Below are positions 39,911-50,400 of a stretch of DNA of 64,000 nucleotides, piece after piece. Position numbers and translations under genes: made by a program. The stretch lies in the NCBI GenBank assembly GCA_910585445.1, contig CAJUEK010000004.1, positions 45,684-109,683 of the forward strand, in the 5' to 3' direction. The stretch's first letter is position 1. Each line of letters opens with the position of its first letter. Source of the stretch: an uncultured Bacteroidales bacterium. GTDB lineage: Bacteria; Bacteroidota; Bacteroidia; Bacteroidales; UBA932. The notes beneath the pieces were generated by a model. The model saw only the letters and a program-made list of their open reading frames with translations, did no database searches and had not been told where the DNA came from.

Positions 39911-42516
39911 AACGGTTGTTCTGTTTCCGTCACATTCCAGCCGTAGAGCCTCAGTGAAGCCGCCTCGCAGTCTTCAGGAAGCCGGCATGTATAGCTCCTC
40001 GTCTCTTCTGGGCGGAGGCTTATGAGATTGTCGCTCCAGAATGACGGAAGAATCTCTTCGCCGGACTTGTCCAGGATGGACATGGAAATGAAGAATGCCA
40101 CCACGGAAGATGTGTTCTTGAGCGTAACTTCTGCTGTATCGCCCTGCATTGACACTTCCGCTTTCACCTGGCATCCGGCAAGGTCGTCGAGCGGACGGAA
40201 ATCTGCATGCTGCGAAAGAGGTGTCCTTATCCAGTTGCCGGAATTCCAGTCATGTATGTCCTGGACGGATGACAGGCAGTATGAGTTGTCCGCAATGGCT
40301 TCTGAGTCGCCGGAGCGGAGTGACAGGAACATGAAAGATACCCCCTCGGCCTGCGGAACTTCAAACAAGGCCTTTGAGCCGCCAGCCTTGACATCGGCCT
40401 GTGCCTGCTTCTTGTATAAAAGAGTGCCGTCAAGCCCGTAAAGTTCCATTTCCGCCGTCATCCCGCATACATCGGCTTTTTCATCATTCACGACATAGAC
40501 CTTGCTGTCGGCGTAATTATAGACAAGCTGCTGAGGCATATTGGCCTTTTTCGTAGCCCAATATCCGGAGCATGGGCTGAGATACCAGTCGTAAAGCTGC
40601 CAGTAGAGTGAGGGCCATGCGGAATTGAGCATCCATTGTATTATTCCTGTGGCCTGGTCTGCGTTTACGCGGAATGCCTCGAACATCGCCCTTGTCCCGT
40701 CATAGTCAAGATGATGTGCCCTGAGGAGGAAGCCGTCAAGATTATCAGGCTTGCTGTAGCGCTTCCCGAGAACTTCTTTTAGGCAGTCGAGAGAATGCAT
40801 TGCTTCAGATGCGGTCGTGCAATGGTAGTCGTACTCTTTGCCTACAGGCCACAGGCACTCTTGGGGAATCATTTTCATTATGGACGCCTTTACAGGCAGT
40901 TGTGCTCCGATTCCGGTCTCTGTGTTGAATCCGAACGCTCCTCCGGGAGCCTGCGGACTGTACCAGTAGGACGGTGCCTGATAGTCGTACGGCCCGGCCA
41001 TCTTCATGCCGGCCTTTCCTGTCAGCGGGCTTTCAAGGGCTTTCGCGGAACCGACATATGGCCTGTCGTCAATGCGCTCCAGAATGCCGATATACCGTTT
41101 TTCCAATTCCGGGCGCGGGAGCATGTCGCTTCCTGCATACCAGGCCACGATTGACGGATGATTCCTGAGCCACAGTATCTGGTCTTGGAATGATTCGGCG
41201 ATAAGGTCCATGTCTTCCTCCGACTTTATGCAGCCGTATTCGTCCCCGGGCGTTCCGGTATAGGTTTCCCATTCCCAGAAGCAGCTCCAGCCGACGAGTG
41301 CGAGAAGTCCTTTGCGGTCGCACAGGTCATACAGGTTCTGGGAAGTTCCCCAAATGTTCTCGAAGCGCACGGTGTTGAGGTTCATGTCCTTGACATATTC
41401 CAATTCGATGTCGTTGCGGCTGTCTGGATTGCGCAGGAACAGGTCGTCCGTCCATCCGGCTCCGCGCATGAGCACTTTCTTCCCGTTCAGCATGAAATAT
41501 CTGTGGCCGCTTTCCGTGAAAGAATCGGAAATCTTGCGTATCCCGAAATCCACGCTCTCGCTGTCCGACACTTTCCCGTTTATGATGAAGCTGGCCTGCA
41601 TGCTGTACATTTCCGGAGTGCCGAGGTTGTGGCACCACCAGAGCCGGGGATTCCTTACATGCAGTTCCTTGGCCTGGTCGGGAGTTATGCGGACTGTCTT
41701 TTCTTCATTTGCCGCAAGGGTGACATCCCGCGTTATGGTTTTTCCGTCGAAATCTATCTTCAGCTTGCCCTGGACTGGCTTGCCTGACATGTTCTTGAGG
41801 GTGGTCTCTGCCGTAAGCCATGCCTGGGAGAGGGTCTCGGTGTCCACATCTGTCTTTACTGCGGTATGACGCAGGCTGACCTCATTGCTGTAGCGCAGCC
41901 ATACCTGCCTGAATATGCCCATGCTCTCGTCTGCGGCACGAGGATTCCAATCGACGAAACCTATGTTGAAGTCTCCGGGGACTGCCCTGGACAATTCCAC
42001 TGCAAGGGTGTTTTCCTCTTGGAGAAGTTCCGTGACATCAAAGGAAAACTGTCTGAAAGGACCTTTCATTTCTTCCTTTGACGCTATCTGTGTCCCGTTC
42101 AGCCATACATTGGCGCTGTAGCTGATTCCGTCAAATTCGAGCCTGGCCCTTTGACCGTTCCCAAGCTTTGGGATGCTGAACCTGTTGAGGTACCACCATG
42201 GGCAGCTGAAGTCCCTGCGGCTGATTGAGCGCCAGTAATTTGTGCCGGTAAAGGCGTCCTGATAAAGTCCGTTTGAGGTAAGGGTACCCAAGACCGTTGA
42301 GGGGACTTGCGCTTCATGCCATTGCATGGCGGACAAATCGGTTTCCGGAGCGGAAAGGTCTGCCCCGCCAAGAGGAATCTTTTCTGAAGACTGTATCTTC
42401 CATCCGTCCGACAGGAGCAGGTCTTGTCTCTGTGCGGAAGGGCTGATGCATGATGTGGCCATTATGGCGGCTGAGATTATTGCTGTCAAGTGTTTCATTA
42501 TGCCTTTGGTTGTCAT
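39907..42516 (-). CDS. GH2 family glycosidase lipoprotein (exo-beta-glucosaminidase/mannosidase-like)
   Basis: 869 residues from the ATG at 42516, which overlaps the ROK stop as ATGA; an internal ATG at 42498 starts the lipoprotein signal (AIMATSC). Jelly-roll domain: WYLNRFSIPKLGNGQRARLEFDGISYSANVWLNGTQIASKEEMKGPFRQFSFDVTELL. Immunoglobulin-like domain about 200-315. TIM barrel about 330-700: KKVLMRGAGWTDDLFLRN, LNTVRFENIWGTSQNLYDLCDRKGLLALVGWSCFWEWE, HPSIVAWYAGSD, GFNTETGIGAQLP. The GSD and FNTETGIGAQ motifs resemble the exo-beta-D-glucosaminidase/mannosylglycoprotein endo-beta-mannosidase branch rather than beta-galactosidase. Two beta-sandwich domains end it. Exact sugar not determined. 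Confidence 0.85.
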   Translation of the reverse strand: MTTKGIMKHLTAIISAAIMATSCISPSAQRQDLLLSDGWKIQSSEKIPLGGADLSAPETDLSAMQWHEAQVPSTVLGTLTSNGLYQDAFTGTNYWRSISRRDFSCPWWYLNRFSIPKLGNGQRARLEFDGISYSANVWLNGTQIASKEEMKGPFRQFSFDVTELLQEENTLAVELSRAVPGDFNIGFVDWNPRAADESMGIFRQVWLRYSNEVSLRHTAVKTDVDTETLSQAWLTAETTLKNMSGKPVQGKLKIDFDGKTITRDVTLAANEEKTVRITPDQAKELHVRNPRLWWCHNLGTPEMYSMQASFIINGKVSDSESVDFGIRKISDSFTESGHRYFMLNGKKVLMRGAGWTDDLFLRNPDSRNDIELEYVKDMNLNTVRFENIWGTSQNLYDLCDRKGLLALVGWSCFWEWETYTGTPGDEYGCIKSEEDMDLIAESFQDQILWLRNHPSIVAWYAGSDMLPRPELEKRYIGILERIDDRPYVGSAKALESPLTGKAGMKMAGPYDYQAPSYWYSPQAPGGAFGFNTETGIGAQLPVKASIMKMIPQECLWPVGKEYDYHCTTASEAMHSLDCLKEVLGKRYSKPDNLDGFLLRAHHLDYDGTRAMFEAFRVNADQATGIIQWMLNSAWPSLYWQLYDWYLSPCSGYWATKKANMPQQLVYNYADSKVYVVNDEKADVCGMTAEMELYGLDGTLLYKKQAQADVKAGGSKALFEVPQAEGVSFMFLSLRSGDSEAIADNSYCLSSVQDIHDWNSGNWIRTPLSQHADFRPLDDLAGCQVKAEVSMQGDTAEVTLKNTSSVVAFFISMSILDKSGEEILPSFWSDNLISLRPEETRSYTCRLPEDCEAASLRLYGWNVTETEQPL

Positions 42517-43340
42517 TTGTCTTTCAATGATGCCGCGCCGAGCAGCGCCATGTCAGTGTTGTCCGCAAAGAGGAGCCTGACGGATGCGGCACTGTTGGGA
42601 TAGGCGAAGCTGCTGAGCTGTCTGCTGAGGCTGTCCCGGTACAATCCGGAGGCAGCGGCAAGTCCGCCTCCTATGACGATGGCTTCCGGGTCGTAAATAT
42701 ACAGAATTGCCTTGACAAGTTCGCCAAGATGGACTCCGTATTCGTTCCACAATGCAATGGCCCCGGCGTCTCCGGAAGAGGCTGCTTCTGCCGCCTCGGC
42801 ACCTGTGGTCCCGTTTGCCGTGAAGAAAGGAGTGCTGCACCAGCTTTCAAAGTCTTTCCCCAGATATGGCAGGGAGCCTATTTCGCCTGCACCTGCATTG
42901 CGCCCTTCGTAAAGTCTTCCGTTTATTATGATTCCTGAGCCGACTCCTGTCCCGATGGTAAGCCCAACTATGTCAGAGCAGTCCCGGCATTTGCCGAACA
43001 GGCTTTCCCCGAGCGTGAAGCAGTTGGAGTCATTGTTGACATTCACTTCAAGTCCGAGCCGTTTCTGCATCATGTCCTTGAGAGGCACCTCTTTCCATGA
43101 TGGTATGTTGGCGGCATTATAGACGATTCCCCTTGCCGTGTCCACTACAGAGGGGACGCCAATGCCTACAGACTCCACGTCAGGATGCATCACACGGGAA
43201 ATAACTTCTTCTATCGCATCCAGCACTTCCCCGCACGAACCTTTGGACGGGCACCGCAGCTTTTCTTTCCGGAGCAGCTTGCCTTTGTCCGCCAGTCCAG
43301 CCCTTATGCTTGTTCCTCCGAGGTCAACTCCTATTCTCAT
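42513..43340 (-). CDS. ROK family sugar kinase
   Basis: 275 residues from the ATG at 43340, which overlaps the stop of the GH16 gene (ATGA) and begins the canonical MRIGVDLGGTSIRAGLADKGKLL phosphate-binding site. Other ROK motifs are present: GIGVPSVVDTARGIVYNAANIPSW, NNDSNCFTLGE (catalytic Asp near residue 105), LTIGTGVGSGIIINGRLYEGRNAGAGEIGSL. The classical ROK zinc cluster CxCGxxGC is not complete; the matching stretch is DFESWCSTPFF. It probably phosphorylates glucose or an amino sugar in the cytoplasm. Overlap with both neighbours shows it belongs to the PUL operon. Confidence 0.88.
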   Translation of the reverse strand: MRIGVDLGGTSIRAGLADKGKLLRKEKLRCPSKGSCGEVLDAIEEVISRVMHPDVESVGIGVPSVVDTARGIVYNAANIPSWKEVPLKDMMQKRLGLEVNVNNDSNCFTLGESLFGKCRDCSDIVGLTIGTGVGSGIIINGRLYEGRNAGAGEIGSLPYLGKDFESWCSTPFFTANGTTGAEAAEAASSGDAGAIALWNEYGVHLGELVKAILYIYDPEAIVIGGGLAAASGLYRDSLSRQLSSFAYPNSAASVRLLFADNTDMALLGAASLKDK

Positions 43341-44404
43341 TTTTTTCTGAATATGCGTACATAGTCCACTTCCATCTCGCATGGGAATATGCTGTCATCC
43401 ACTCCTTTCATTCCGCCCCAGTCACCTCCGACGGCCACATTAAGTATGAGATAGAGCTCTTTGTCGAACGGCCAGAGCGACGGGTCTGAGAAGTCTGACG
43501 GCTCATATCTGAGATATATGTTTGACGGGTCGTCAAGGTAGTATGATATTCCTTTGTCGCTCCATTCCATGCCGTATGTGTGAAAAGCCGTTTCCACGTC
43601 CGGAACGCTGCGTGACATTGACACTTTCTCAGCCGAGCCGTCAAGTGTAGCCGTAGTGTGTACTGCCCCGTAGATTATGTTCTTGTCACAACCGACATAT
43701 TCCATTATGTCAAGCTCCGAGTAATATGGATGGGCCTTTCTTCCGAAGAACCAGATGGCCGGCCATATGCCGTTGCCTCCGGGAAGCTTGGCGCGAACCT
43801 CGACACGTCCACGGCTGATTTCCTTTTTCCCGCTTGTTGTGAGCCTGCCGGAAGTGTAGTCGCCGATTTTCTGGCCCTCTCCTGTCTTGATTGCGCGTAT
43901 GACCAGCTTTCCGTCACGCAGGAACACATTGTCACGGCTGTCGGTATAATTCTCCCATTCATTGTTGCCCCATTTCCCTATGCCGGTATCATAGTTCCAT
44001 GAGCGTGTGTCCAACGCATGCCCGTTGAACTCATCGTGCCACCAAAGCTCTTCGCCATTGAGAAAAGGGTATGAGTCCTGTGTGACCTGGACTTTCTTTG
44101 TGCATTTCCCGCTCCGGTCTCCGTCAGTCTGCCTTAGAGTCACATTGTGAAGCCCTTTGCGGACTATATAGCATGTTACTGTGCTTCCTTGCCATGTGCT
44201 TCCGTCTGCTGTCCATTCATATGTGGACGACGGGGTCTGGTTTGCTGCGGTCAGTTTGAAGAAATTGGGACTTTCTCCGTCGCTCTCTACCGTAAAGGAG
44301 GCTTCAAGCTTGTTGTCTTTGTGGCAGCTTGTGCAAGATGCGGCTGCGCAAAGGATGGCGGCGGGAAGAGCCGCCATCACTATTGTTCTGAAAATTCGTG
44401 TCAT
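43337..44404 (-). CDS. GH16 endo-beta-glucanase (laminarinase-like) lipoprotein
   Basis: 355 residues. Lipoprotein signal (LCAAASC, Cys24). Residues about 33-110 form a PKD-like beta domain (TYEWTADGSTWQGSTVTCYIVRKGLHNVTL). The GH16 beta-jelly-roll spans about 118-355: WWHDEFNGHALDTRSWNYDTG, LVIRAIKTGEGQKIGDYTSGRLTTSGKKEISRGRVEVRAKLPGGNGIWPAIWFFG, then the catalytic ELDIME (nucleophile E230, acid/base E235). ELDIMEYVG plus WPAIW is typical of the 1,3-beta-glucanase group (GH16_3). It would cleave beta-glucan at the cell surface. Mixed-linkage or other beta-glycans remain possible. Confidence 0.88.
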   Translation of the reverse strand: MTRIFRTIVMAALPAAILCAAASCTSCHKDNKLEASFTVESDGESPNFFKLTAANQTPSSTYEWTADGSTWQGSTVTCYIVRKGLHNVTLRQTDGDRSGKCTKKVQVTQDSYPFLNGEELWWHDEFNGHALDTRSWNYDTGIGKWGNNEWENYTDSRDNVFLRDGKLVIRAIKTGEGQKIGDYTSGRLTTSGKKEISRGRVEVRAKLPGGNGIWPAIWFFGRKAHPYYSELDIMEYVGCDKNIIYGAVHTTATLDGSAEKVSMSRSVPDVETAFHTYGMEWSDKGISYYLDDPSNIYLRYEPSDFSDPSLWPFDKELYLILNVAVGGDWGGMKGVDDSIFPCEMEVDYVRIFRKK

Positions 44405-44413
44405 GTTGTCTGT

Positions 44414-45775
44414 CTATAGGTTCATGGCTTTATATACGGCTTGTGTCAGTGAGGATGCCGGGTCGTCCGTGTCGTATTCAAGCATCCATACGAACATTCC
44501 TCCCGCGGAGTTTTCCTTCACCAGGGATGCCTTGTATTCCACACTGCATTCCGGAGCGGAGACGCCCACATACCACAGGCCTCCTGTGCCCTGGCTGAGC
44601 ATGTTCTTGGACGGTGCTGACTGGTCCATCTTGACAATCTCGCTGTACGGGAAATATGACAGGTATGAGTCGATGTCTCCCCATGTGGCGGACACTCCGG
44701 CCGGTATGTCGTATTTGATTCCGAATGCTCCTATGCCGATGAGAATCTTTTCGGCAGGAACTCCGTATGTCACGAATCTTGAAATGTTGTCGCTGATGTT
44801 CCAGTCGGCGGCATGAGGGCATGGGGTAAGGTCTGTGCTTCCGAAATGCATGAGGTTCATCCAGTCCAGGCGCGTCACAGAGCCGAGCCATGAGAACTCG
44901 TAGTTGTTCCAAGCCTGCGGGACGGAAGCTGTGATGAAGAATCCTCCGCGTCCGGTATTTTCAGGCAGAGGCATCGCTTCACCAAGCTCATTCATGAATG
45001 CCGCAAGTTCCTCTTCATTTGAAAGGCCTCCGAAATCGTTGTTGAGGTTATTGATGTAGATGTTCACTCCGTCCATGTCGTATTGCTCCACGAATGACTT
45101 GATTTGTGCTATGAGTCCAGTACGCAGGGCAGGGTCGGCCGCTACGGTGTTGAATGCGGTCTCGTTATATATTCCTGTTCCTCCCGGAAGCACGAGGGTT
45201 CCTGTTATGTCGATTATCACATAGACTCCTTCGTTATGTGCGAGGGAAACGGTCGTCTTCAGGCTGTTCAGGGCTGCGGCGTCAGGAAGGGTCAGCTGCC
45301 CGTCTTCCGTATTTACGGTAAGGGAGCTTATCATCAGGTGCGTGATGTGGTCCCATTGCACGGAAGCTGCCGTTGCCGAAATGCCGAGCACTCCCATGGC
45401 CACTCTCTCATATTCTTTCGGTTCGAACGGCTTTGTCACCGTGACGTTTGATGTCCTGTAGTTCACAATCCCGTTTCTCTCGGCCTCGAAACGCAGTATG
45501 AAAGGCTCCGGGCTTGTCACTTCATATTCGAGAGTGCGCCCCGTGCTCACTGTCTGTCCGTCTATCAGCCATCTGCAGGCAGTTCCCTCCGAAGGGGCTA
45601 CCTGGGCGGTGAATCTGAGGGTGTCACCGATGTTGCACACATTCGTGGCCGCCCAGTCCATGTAGATGTATGGTGTCTCGTCATCAGCAAAGACCGGATT
45701 GCTGACTTTTTCGCTGCATGATGCGCAAAAGCATGTGCAGGCAATGAGTATGCATATGTATCTGAAAATTTTCAT
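44414..45775 (-). CDS. GH18-like surface lipoprotein with lost catalytic acids (probable glycan-binding protein)
   Basis: 453 residues. Lipoprotein signal ending CFCASC (Cys20). A beta-sandwich PKD-like domain (about 30-118; CRWLIDGQTVSTGRTLEYEVTSPEPFILRFEAER) precedes a GH18 TIM barrel (about 122-450; ERVAMGVLGI, IDITGTLVL, DYDMDG-like strand, WLGSVTRLDWMNLMHFG, KILIGIGAFGIKYD). The catalytic DxxDxDxE motif reads D235-G-V-N-I-Y240-I-N242, so the Asp and the catalytic Glu are replaced by Tyr and Asn. It probably binds rather than cuts glycan, in the place of a surface glycan-binding protein after SusD. GH16 gene is 9 bases downstream. Confidence 0.82.
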   Translation of the reverse strand: MKIFRYICILIACTCFCASCSEKVSNPVFADDETPYIYMDWAATNVCNIGDTLRFTAQVAPSEGTACRWLIDGQTVSTGRTLEYEVTSPEPFILRFEAERNGIVNYRTSNVTVTKPFEPKEYERVAMGVLGISATAASVQWDHITHLMISSLTVNTEDGQLTLPDAAALNSLKTTVSLAHNEGVYVIIDITGTLVLPGGTGIYNETAFNTVAADPALRTGLIAQIKSFVEQYDMDGVNIYINNLNNDFGGLSNEEELAAFMNELGEAMPLPENTGRGGFFITASVPQAWNNYEFSWLGSVTRLDWMNLMHFGSTDLTPCPHAADWNISDNISRFVTYGVPAEKILIGIGAFGIKYDIPAGVSATWGDIDSYLSYFPYSEIVKMDQSAPSKNMLSQGTGGLWYVGVSAPECSVEYKASLVKENSAGGMFVWMLEYDTDDPASSLTQAVYKAMNL

Positions 45776-45808
45776 GTGATTTGTTGTTTTGGCAGGTAAA
45801 TCCTGCGG

Positions 45809-47404
45809 TTACTGCTTGTCCCACCATACGCCCTCGGTCCAGTCATATCCCGGAACTCTTGCGATGGCTTTCCTGTAATTGTCCGGATTCATTATCTGCT
45901 CTTCGACCGGATAGGTGAGCCGGCGCGGGGTCTTCCCGTTTGACTGGTTGCGTGCAGGCTGGTAGTTCGTGAATATGATTTCAGGTATCCCGGTGCGTCT
46001 CCAATTGGCGAAAGATTCGAACGGGTTGAGCACAAGTCCTACCCACATCTGCATGTTGATTTGTTCGAGTTCGCTTCCGCTGCGCAGAGGATTGGCCTGT
46101 ATGAATCTTGTGACATCCGCTTCTGACGGGGCAGGAGCACCATAGACTGTCATCATTTCTACGGAAGCCCTGAGTGCCTTGCTGAAATGCTCTGCGGGAG
46201 TTCCGTCTCCAAAGCCCCATCTGTAGGCTGCCTCGGCAAGCAGAAGCTCCACTTCCGCATAGCTCATGTTGACATATGGCGCATCCAGGGCCATCAGCCA
46301 TACGGAAGGCTGGAGGAACTGGTATTTCGGCTCGACAATGAAGTCCTGTCCGTTGAGTTTTATTGTCATCTCCGGAGTCACGACGGTCGGGTCATCGCCA
46401 TAGTTCTCCCAGTCGAAACGGTCTGTATATCGTGCCATTTCCGTATAAGAGCGTGTTTTCTCATATACGAGGTCTGTTATGTCGGTGCCGTCCTCGAGGT
46501 AGCATGCACCGTATATCCTGATTCTCGGGTCCGAGGTCTGCTCCATGTATGAGATAAGTTTGCGGGAAAAGCGGAAATTGCGCGGCTCGGCCCTGAACCT
46601 GTTTGATAGGGCGTTTCCTCTGCCGGGACCGGCTGACGGATTGGCGAAATTCTCATATTTGATTCTGCACAAGTCCGCATTGCTTTCCATTACGCCGTTT
46701 TCTATGGCTATGCGTGCCTCTTCCTTGGCTTTGTCCGGATTGACTTTAATCAGTCTCAGGGCGAGGCGCAGGCGCAGCGAATTGACATATTTCCTCCACT
46801 TGGCCGTGTCGCCGTCGTAATATTGGTCGTATTTGATTAAATCCGTGCCTTTGCGCAGTTGCGCGTCCGCTATCTCAAGCTGACGGAAGAAGTCGTTGTA
46901 TATTTCTTCCTGGGTGTCGTACTTCGGCTTGTATTGTCCGGTATAATATCCTTTCCCGGCTTCAGAGTAGGGGATGTCACCGTACATGTCGGTGAGTTGC
47001 GCAAAAGTATATACGAGCATCAGGCGTCCGGCGGCATTGATGTTTGCCTGTGCAGGGTCGTCCTTGGTGCGCTCAACTATATCTACAAGACCCTTGGCCA
47101 TGCGTGTGTATCTCTGGAGCCACAGTTCGGCCATGTAGGAGTCGTTCTTGATTCCGCAGCATCCGTATTCGACCGTGCCCCAGTCTCCGCACCATTGCTG
47201 GACGAAGCCTCCGGGATACATGAAATGCCTGTGCCATTCCTGCCAGTCGTTTGTCAGTGTCATCTGGAGTGTCGGCAGCAGGAGGTTAGGGTCCATGTCT
47301 GTGGATTTCGTCGGATCTGAATTGAGGTCGCCGAAATCGCTGCAGGATATGGCTGCCGCGCCCAACGACAACGCTATGAATATTGTCTTGAAATTGAGTT
47401 TCAT
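45809..47404 (-). CDS. susD: SusD-like glycan-binding lipoprotein (PUL 1)
   Basis: 531 residues. Lipoprotein signal (LSLGAAAISC, Cys21). The start CSDFGDLNSDPTKSTDMDPNLLLPTLQM and the middle part with GRLMLVYTFAQLTDMYGDIPYSEAGKG and TAKWRKYVNSLRLRLALRLIKVNPDKAKEEARIAIENGVM identify the SusD-like_2 branch of SusD/RagB proteins, which sit over the SusC pore. The end, ANWRRTGIPEI... RRLTYPVEEQIMNPDNY, is typical of the family. It captures oligosaccharide for SusC. The SusC gene lies 28 bases upstream. Confidence 0.92.
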   Translation of the reverse strand: MKLNFKTIFIALSLGAAAISCSDFGDLNSDPTKSTDMDPNLLLPTLQMTLTNDWQEWHRHFMYPGGFVQQWCGDWGTVEYGCCGIKNDSYMAELWLQRYTRMAKGLVDIVERTKDDPAQANINAAGRLMLVYTFAQLTDMYGDIPYSEAGKGYYTGQYKPKYDTQEEIYNDFFRQLEIADAQLRKGTDLIKYDQYYDGDTAKWRKYVNSLRLRLALRLIKVNPDKAKEEARIAIENGVMESNADLCRIKYENFANPSAGPGRGNALSNRFRAEPRNFRFSRKLISYMEQTSDPRIRIYGACYLEDGTDITDLVYEKTRSYTEMARYTDRFDWENYGDDPTVVTPEMTIKLNGQDFIVEPKYQFLQPSVWLMALDAPYVNMSYAEVELLLAEAAYRWGFGDGTPAEHFSKALRASVEMMTVYGAPAPSEADVTRFIQANPLRSGSELEQINMQMWVGLVLNPFESFANWRRTGIPEIIFTNYQPARNQSNGKTPRRLTYPVEEQIMNPDNYRKAIARVPGYDWTEGVWWDKQ

Positions 47405-47432
47405 GATTTCAGATGTTTAATTCGTGAACATG

Positions 47433-50400
47433 TTAGAATGACAGCTTCAGGCTGGCTCCGAATGAGCGTCTTGACGGTAGGGAGCCGTACTCGAATCCCT
47501 GTCCGTTGCCGTTGTTATAGCTTGACTCCGGGTCAATGTTCGGTACGCTTGACCAGATTGTCCAGAGGTTTCTTCCGTAAAGGGAAAGGCTCACTCCGGA
47601 GAGCGGTGTCTTTTTGAGCAGCTTCCTGTCAAAGCTGTAGGTGAGGGAGAGTTCCCTGAGCTTTATGAAAGATGCGTCATAGATGAAAGGCTCAGGAGTT
47701 CCTGCATTCTGGAAATTGGCCCAATAGTCCTGAGGGTCAACTGGGGTCGTGTTTGGTGCCCACTGCGGATTATCTTCAGTGCCTATGTTGACCACGCCTT
47801 TTCCTATGAGCCCTCCTGTCGGTGTCCATGCACTTTCAAGTACATTGGCCTGCTTGCGGAGTTCTTCAGACTCGTACCATTCGCGCCGTCCCTCAAGCGT
47901 TGCCGTTGCAGTTCCGTTCATGTGTGCCATCATGCTGCTCATGGAATAGACCTCTGCGCCGTATTTCATGTCGAAGAGCGCGCTGACGGTTACGCCGTAG
48001 AATGAGAGCGAGGTGGAAAGCCCGGCAGTCCAGTCATAGACTCCGTTTCCGAGCACCTCGATGTCGTTTCCAACCATAGGCAGGCCGTTTGCGCCGTAGA
48101 TGACTTCTCCGTTTTCATTGCGCTGGAGTTTCTTTCCCAGGATTACTCCGTAGGACTCTCCCTCCATTGCGGCTATCATGGCGTTGGCCCAGCGTGCGTT
48201 GGCGAGGGTGTAGGTGGATATTGCCGGATGGAGCGACTCGACCATGTTTATGTTGCGTGCGAAATTGACCGTGGCGTCCCAGAAGAAATTTTTCCTGTCG
48301 AATATGACTCCGTTCAGGCTCAGCTCGATACCCTTGTTGGAGATGCAGCCGCTGTTGATTGTAGCCATGGGGAAACCTGTAGTTGTGGAAATGGGCAGGC
48401 TCATAATCTGGTCTTCCGTCTTTGCGCTGTACCATGTGGCATCAAGCCCGAGCCTGCTGTTGAACAGGCGGATATCTGCGCCGACCTCCCATGAATATGT
48501 GCGAGTAGGCTTGAGGTCGAGTTTGGGAATGCTTGGGGATGTGATGTCTCCGAGCGGTTTGCCGTTGAGTGTGTAGTCGAGCACTCCGTAGTTGAGATTG
48601 AGCATGTAAGGGTCAGTGTCGCCTCCTACCTTGGCCCATGAGGCCCTGACTTTTCCGAATGAGAGAACGCTGTGGTCTTTGAGGAGGTTGGAGAACACGA
48701 AGCTTCCGGATACGGACGGATAGCAATAGGAGTTCAGGCCTTTGGCGAGCGTGGATGACCAGTCGTTCCTGAGTGTCACATCCAGATAGAGCAGGTCGTT
48801 GTAGCCGAAGTTGACCGCTCCGTAGAGCGAACGCACCTGTTTGCGGGGATGGCTGTATGTGAGTGACTGGGACACATAGTTGGTTATGCTCTGCATGCCC
48901 GGGATTATCTCGTTTGTCCCTTTGTTGGTGAAAGCTTCCTGGTCATAGAACATCAGGTTGCCGCCTATGAATGCGGAGAAATCGAATTTTTCCGCGAATT
49001 TTCGTGAATATCTCAGCATGGCCTCGAGGTTGGACTCTGCCACGCTTATGTTGTTCTCGGTCATCTCTCCCTGCATTGCGGTAGGGGTGTACGGGGATGA
49101 GTATTCGGTCATGCGGAATTTGTAGAAGTCCGTTCCGGCGCGCAGCTGAAGGTCAAGCCCGTCTATGAACTCATAGTTTGCCTGGATGTAGCCCATGACC
49201 CTGTCTTTGTGTGACTTGTTGCTCATCTTGTTGATTGACCAGTATGGGTTTATGCGGTATATGTTGCCTCCGTTCCAGTCCTGGTATTTGCCGTATGCGT
49301 CCGTATAGCCCTCGGAAAGCCATCTCTGGTCGAAGTTCGGGGCGAGTCCTATGAGCGCAAGGCCGACATTGTTAGGTGAGTCTGAGAGCGCGGGCCTGTT
49401 CTTGACGTTTTCCATCACATAATTGACGCGTGTCTCTATGCGGAATCTCGAGGTGAGCCTGCCGCTTGCCTTTACCATGAATGAAGTCCTGTCCATTCCG
49501 GACTCAGGCACTATGTCATTGTTGCGCATGTCGGAGATGGACACCCTGATGTCGGCTTTTTCACCTCCAGCCGTGAGTGAGAGGGAGTTGGTGAATGTCG
49601 TGCCTGTCCTGAAGAAGCTTGATATGTTGTCCGGGACATTGGCATATGGCTTTGTCTGTCCGTTGTATATCGGCATGCTCAGGCCCGGGTCCATTTTTGC
49701 GCCCCATGCGCTTTGTGATACTCCGCGTCCCACTTCAAATGTGGTGGGAAGTTCCCCGTTGCGGCCGGCCCCGTAAACTCTCTGGTAGTCATCGAATTTT
49801 GAAAGCTGGTTCACTATGTCGACGCTGGTGCTGAAATCTACTCCGATTCCTTTCTTTGTGGCGGACTTGGTGGTGATGAGTATTACTCCGTGAGTTGCGC
49901 GCGAGCCGTAAAGGGCTGCTGCTGAGGCCCCCTTGAGTATGGAAATGGATTCGATGTCATCCGGGTTGATGCTTGAAAGTCCGTCTCCCATGTCATATCC
50001 GCCCCATTGTCCGGCGCTTCCGAGCTGTGAATTTTCCATCGGCACGCCGTCAATCACATATAGGGGCTGGTTGTTGCCTGAGAGTTCCCCGTTTCCTCGT
50101 ATCACTACGCGTGTCGAGCCTGAGGGGCCTGCCGTTGTGGATGCTATGTCCACTCCGGGGACTTTTCCTGAAAGGGCACCGATGGCATTTATCGGGCGGG
50201 AGGCGTTTACTTCGTCGCCTTTTACTTCAGTTACGGCATATCCGAGGGCTTTTGTCTCCCGTTTCACTCCAAGTGCCGTGACTACCACTTCGTCAAGCAT
50301 CTTGCTGTCCGGCTTCATGGTGATGGTGACGGCTCTGTTGCCGTTTTCTGCGCTGAGGGTTTCTTCAATGTAGCCGAGACAGGCGGCCGTTATCAGGCAT

